Shown here piece by piece: positions 62,319 to 64,000 of a DNA stretch of 64,000 nt. The first letter of the stretch is position 1, and the number at the start of each line of letters is the position of its first letter. The notes beneath the pieces were generated by a model. It searched no databases and was not told where the DNA came from. It saw only the letters and a program-made list of their open reading frames with translations. The DNA lies in assembly GCF_029962485.1 (NCBI RefSeq), contig NZ_CP073638.1:434001-498000 (forward strand). Direction: 5' to 3'. A program made the position numbers and the translations under genes. The stretch is from Burkholderia cepacia. Its GTDB lineage: Bacteria; Pseudomonadota; Gammaproteobacteria; Burkholderiales; Burkholderiaceae.

Positions 62319-63041
62319 ATGACCGATCTTTCCAGCCTGCCCGCCAGCCGTGACACCGACGCCGCGGACCGCTCCTATATCGGCCTTGCGCGGCAGATCC
62401 ACGCAATGGTGGCCGCCGGCGCGTTCGAAGCCGGCGCGCGGCTGCCGTCGGAGCGCAGCCTGGCCGACCAGTTCGGCGTGAGCCGCACGCAGGTGCGCGA
62501 GGCGATCATCGCGCTCGAGGTGCAGGGGATCGTCGAAGTGCGGATCGGCTCGGGCATCTATGTATCGGCAGCCGATGCCGCGCGGCCGGTGACGTTCGAG
62601 GTGCCGCGCGGCCCGGGGCCGATCGAGACGCTGCGCGCGCGCGGGCTGATCGAGGCGGAAGTCGCGGCGCTCGCGGCGACCGAACGCAAGGACGCCGATC
62701 TCGACCGCCTGTTTTTCTCGCTGACGACGATGCGCGAGCAGATGGACGACAAGGCCGCGTACGACGCAGCCGATCGCCAGTTTCATCTGCGGATTGCCGA
62801 ATCGACCGGCAACACGGTGCTGCTGCACATGGTTACTGCGATGTGGGACTGCGCGCGCAGCGATCCGCTGTGGGACAAGATCGAGGAGCATTTCCACTCG
62901 ACCGCGCTGCGCGAGGCGTCACAGGAGGATCACCAGCGGATCTTCGCAGCGATCATGGCGCGTGACGCAACCGGCGCACGTGAAGCGATGCGTGCGCACC
63001 TGTCGCGCGTGATCGCCGAGTTCACGCAAGCGTGGCGTTGA
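62319..63041 (+). CDS. FadR/UxuR-type GntR repressor
   Basis: A 240-residue GntR-family regulator of the FadR subfamily. Residues about 20-90 are the winged helix-turn-helix (AGARLPSERSLADQFGVSRTQVREAIIALE). The helical C-terminal FCD domain has conserved metal-ligand-type residues (DRQFHLRIAESTGN and a later His in EEDHQRIFAAI). It faces uxuA, with three UxuR-like operators between them, so it should repress the uxuA-transporter operon until a hexuronate intermediate such as fructuronate binds. No clear ribosome-binding site precedes the ATG at 62319. Confidence 0.85.
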   Translation: MTDLSSLPASRDTDAADRSYIGLARQIHAMVAAGAFEAGARLPSERSLADQFGVSRTQVREAIIALEVQGIVEVRIGSGIYVSAADAARPVTFEVPRGPGPIETLRARGLIEAEVAALAATERKDADLDRLFFSLTTMREQMDDKAAYDAADRQFHLRIAESTGNTVLLHMVTAMWDCARSDPLWDKIEEHFHSTALREASQEDHQRIFAAIMARDATGAREAMRAHLSRVIAEFTQAWR

Positions 63042-63203
63042 CGTTCGTTTTCACGGCCCGAAGCGGGCCGGAGTAACTGCGTCGCATTCCGACGCCGACG
63101 CCGGTGAACGTGCATGCCGCGTACGGCTTCTTCCAATTGCGCGACCGTACGATTTATGGTCTCGTTGCGTGATATCGCATCGGCTCGAAAAAGGACAGTC
63201 GAA

Positions 63204-64000
63204 TGCAGCCGGGGGATTCACACGGGGTCCGATTGATCAGGGGAATCGGTGCGCGCATGCGTGCATGCGGTGCCGTGCTCGGGCTGCTCATCGTATTGAC
63301 AATGGGCTTGCTTGCGCCCGTTCCGCCGGCTTTCGCCACCTCTCCCGAAACCGTCAACGACAACGTGCTGCGCGTGCTCGCGTGGCCCGGCTATGCGGAC
63401 AGCGACGTCGTCAGCGCGTTCGAGGCCCAGTTCCACGCGCGCGTCGAAGTGACGTTCGTCGATTCCGACGAAGCGCTGTGGTCGCGGATGCACAGCGCGT
63501 CGCCGCCGCCGTACGACGTGCTGGCCGCGAATACGGCCGAGATCCAGCGCTATGCACACGAACGGCTGCTCGCGCCGATCGACCTGGCGCGCATCCCGAA
63601 CCGGCGGCGGCAGTTGCCGAACTTCCAGCAGCTCGCGACGATCGGCGGGCTCGTGCAGGACAGCGAGACCTACGCGATCCCGTTCACGTATTCGTCGATG
63701 GGGCTGATCTACGACCGCAAGCAGGTACCGGCCGCGCCGCGCTCGATGCGCGAGCTGTGGAATCCGCGCTACCGCGGCAAGGTGCTCGACTTCAACAGCG
63801 CGCAGCACAATTTCTCGTTCACCGCGCTCGCGCTCGGCTATTCCGATCCGTTTCGGCTGTCGTCCACGCAGACGCTTGCGGTCGCGCGCAAGCTGATCGA
63901 CCTGCGCCGCAACCTGCTGACGTATTACACGCTTCCGGAAGAGGCGACCGCGCTGTTCGTCCAACATCGCGCGGCGCTGATGTTCGGCAACTACGGCACG
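63204..64000 (+). CDS. ABC substrate-binding protein, polyamine type (3' end outside window)
   Basis: Translated by hand from an ATG with AGGA 7 bases upstream; the frame is open at the right edge, so about 265 residues are visible. Signal peptide about residues 1-44, ending in PPAFA. The mature part begins NVLRVLAWPGYADSDVVSAFEAQF and continues with YDVLAANTAEIQRY, YAIPFTYSSMGLIYDRK and ELWNPRYRGKVL, the pattern of PotD/PotF-like spermidine/putrescine-binding proteins. Whether it continues as a plain binding protein or is fused to a signalling domain cannot be seen. It follows the GntR gene on the same strand after 162 bases. Confidence 0.8.

Overview
The window looks like a piece of a Burkholderia cepacia complex type genome, probably a secondary replicon. 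The DNA is very GC-rich with strong G/C third-position bias. Several families are typical of that group: DUF3331, DUF4303, VC0807-like, the NirB/NirD plus fused nitrate reductase operon, and an AIOB-type contact-dependent inhibition (CDI) locus. This assignment is inferred from gene content, not from any search. I see no rRNA, tRNA, CRISPR array or insertion sequence.

Layout. 1-5 kb: a truncated CPBP membrane protease, a VC0807-family membrane protein, an orphan sensor kinase and a 2,3-butanediol dehydrogenase that seems to be sigma54-controlled. 5-11 kb: acetyltransferases, an MFS exporter with a MerR-type operator, DUF3331, and a MocR regulator divergent from a double-GNAT protein. 11-17 kb: a lower-GC CPBP protease gene, a lipoprotein, an HtrA-like protease with an altered oxyanion-hole motif, and a Bcr/CflA exporter behind a leader peptide and intrinsic terminator. 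17-21 kb: FAH-family hydrolase, AraC regulator, YkgJ protein and a uracil-DNA glycosylase-like protein. 21-32.6 kb: nitrate assimilation. cobA, nasT and nasS run leftward. A nitrate transporter, nirB, nirD and a 1395-residue nitrate reductase/flavoprotein fusion run rightward, behind a sigma54 promoter and a leader with two A1/G4 hexaloop hairpins and a terminator. 32.7-35.5 kb: SDR and heme-binding-like genes divergent from a LysR regulator, then a small exported protein.

35.8-50.4 kb is a CDI / two-partner secretion locus: a 3103-residue CdiA with a colicin E5-type anticodon nuclease tip, an ImmE5-like immunity protein, then three membrane genes (HAD-UbiA phosphoribosyl-prenyl transferase type, GT-C-like protein, EamA/SMR-like flippase subunit) packed into an operon with the CdiB transporter. 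51-55 kb: mprF and acvB, which make, translocate and hydrolyse aminoacyl-phosphatidylglycerol. 55-64 kb: a siroheme nitrite/sulfite reductase with DUF934, a zinc-ribbon protein, a MocR-like regulator, a uxuA plus hexuronate MFS operon with UxuR-type operators facing its GntR regulator, and the start of a polyamine-type ABC substrate-binding protein cut by the window edge.

Three points deserve most attention: the NasT/ANTAR-type antitermination leader before the nitrate operon, the leader-peptide attenuator before the Bcr/CflA exporter, and the polyprenyl-sugar gene cassette inside the CDI operon.
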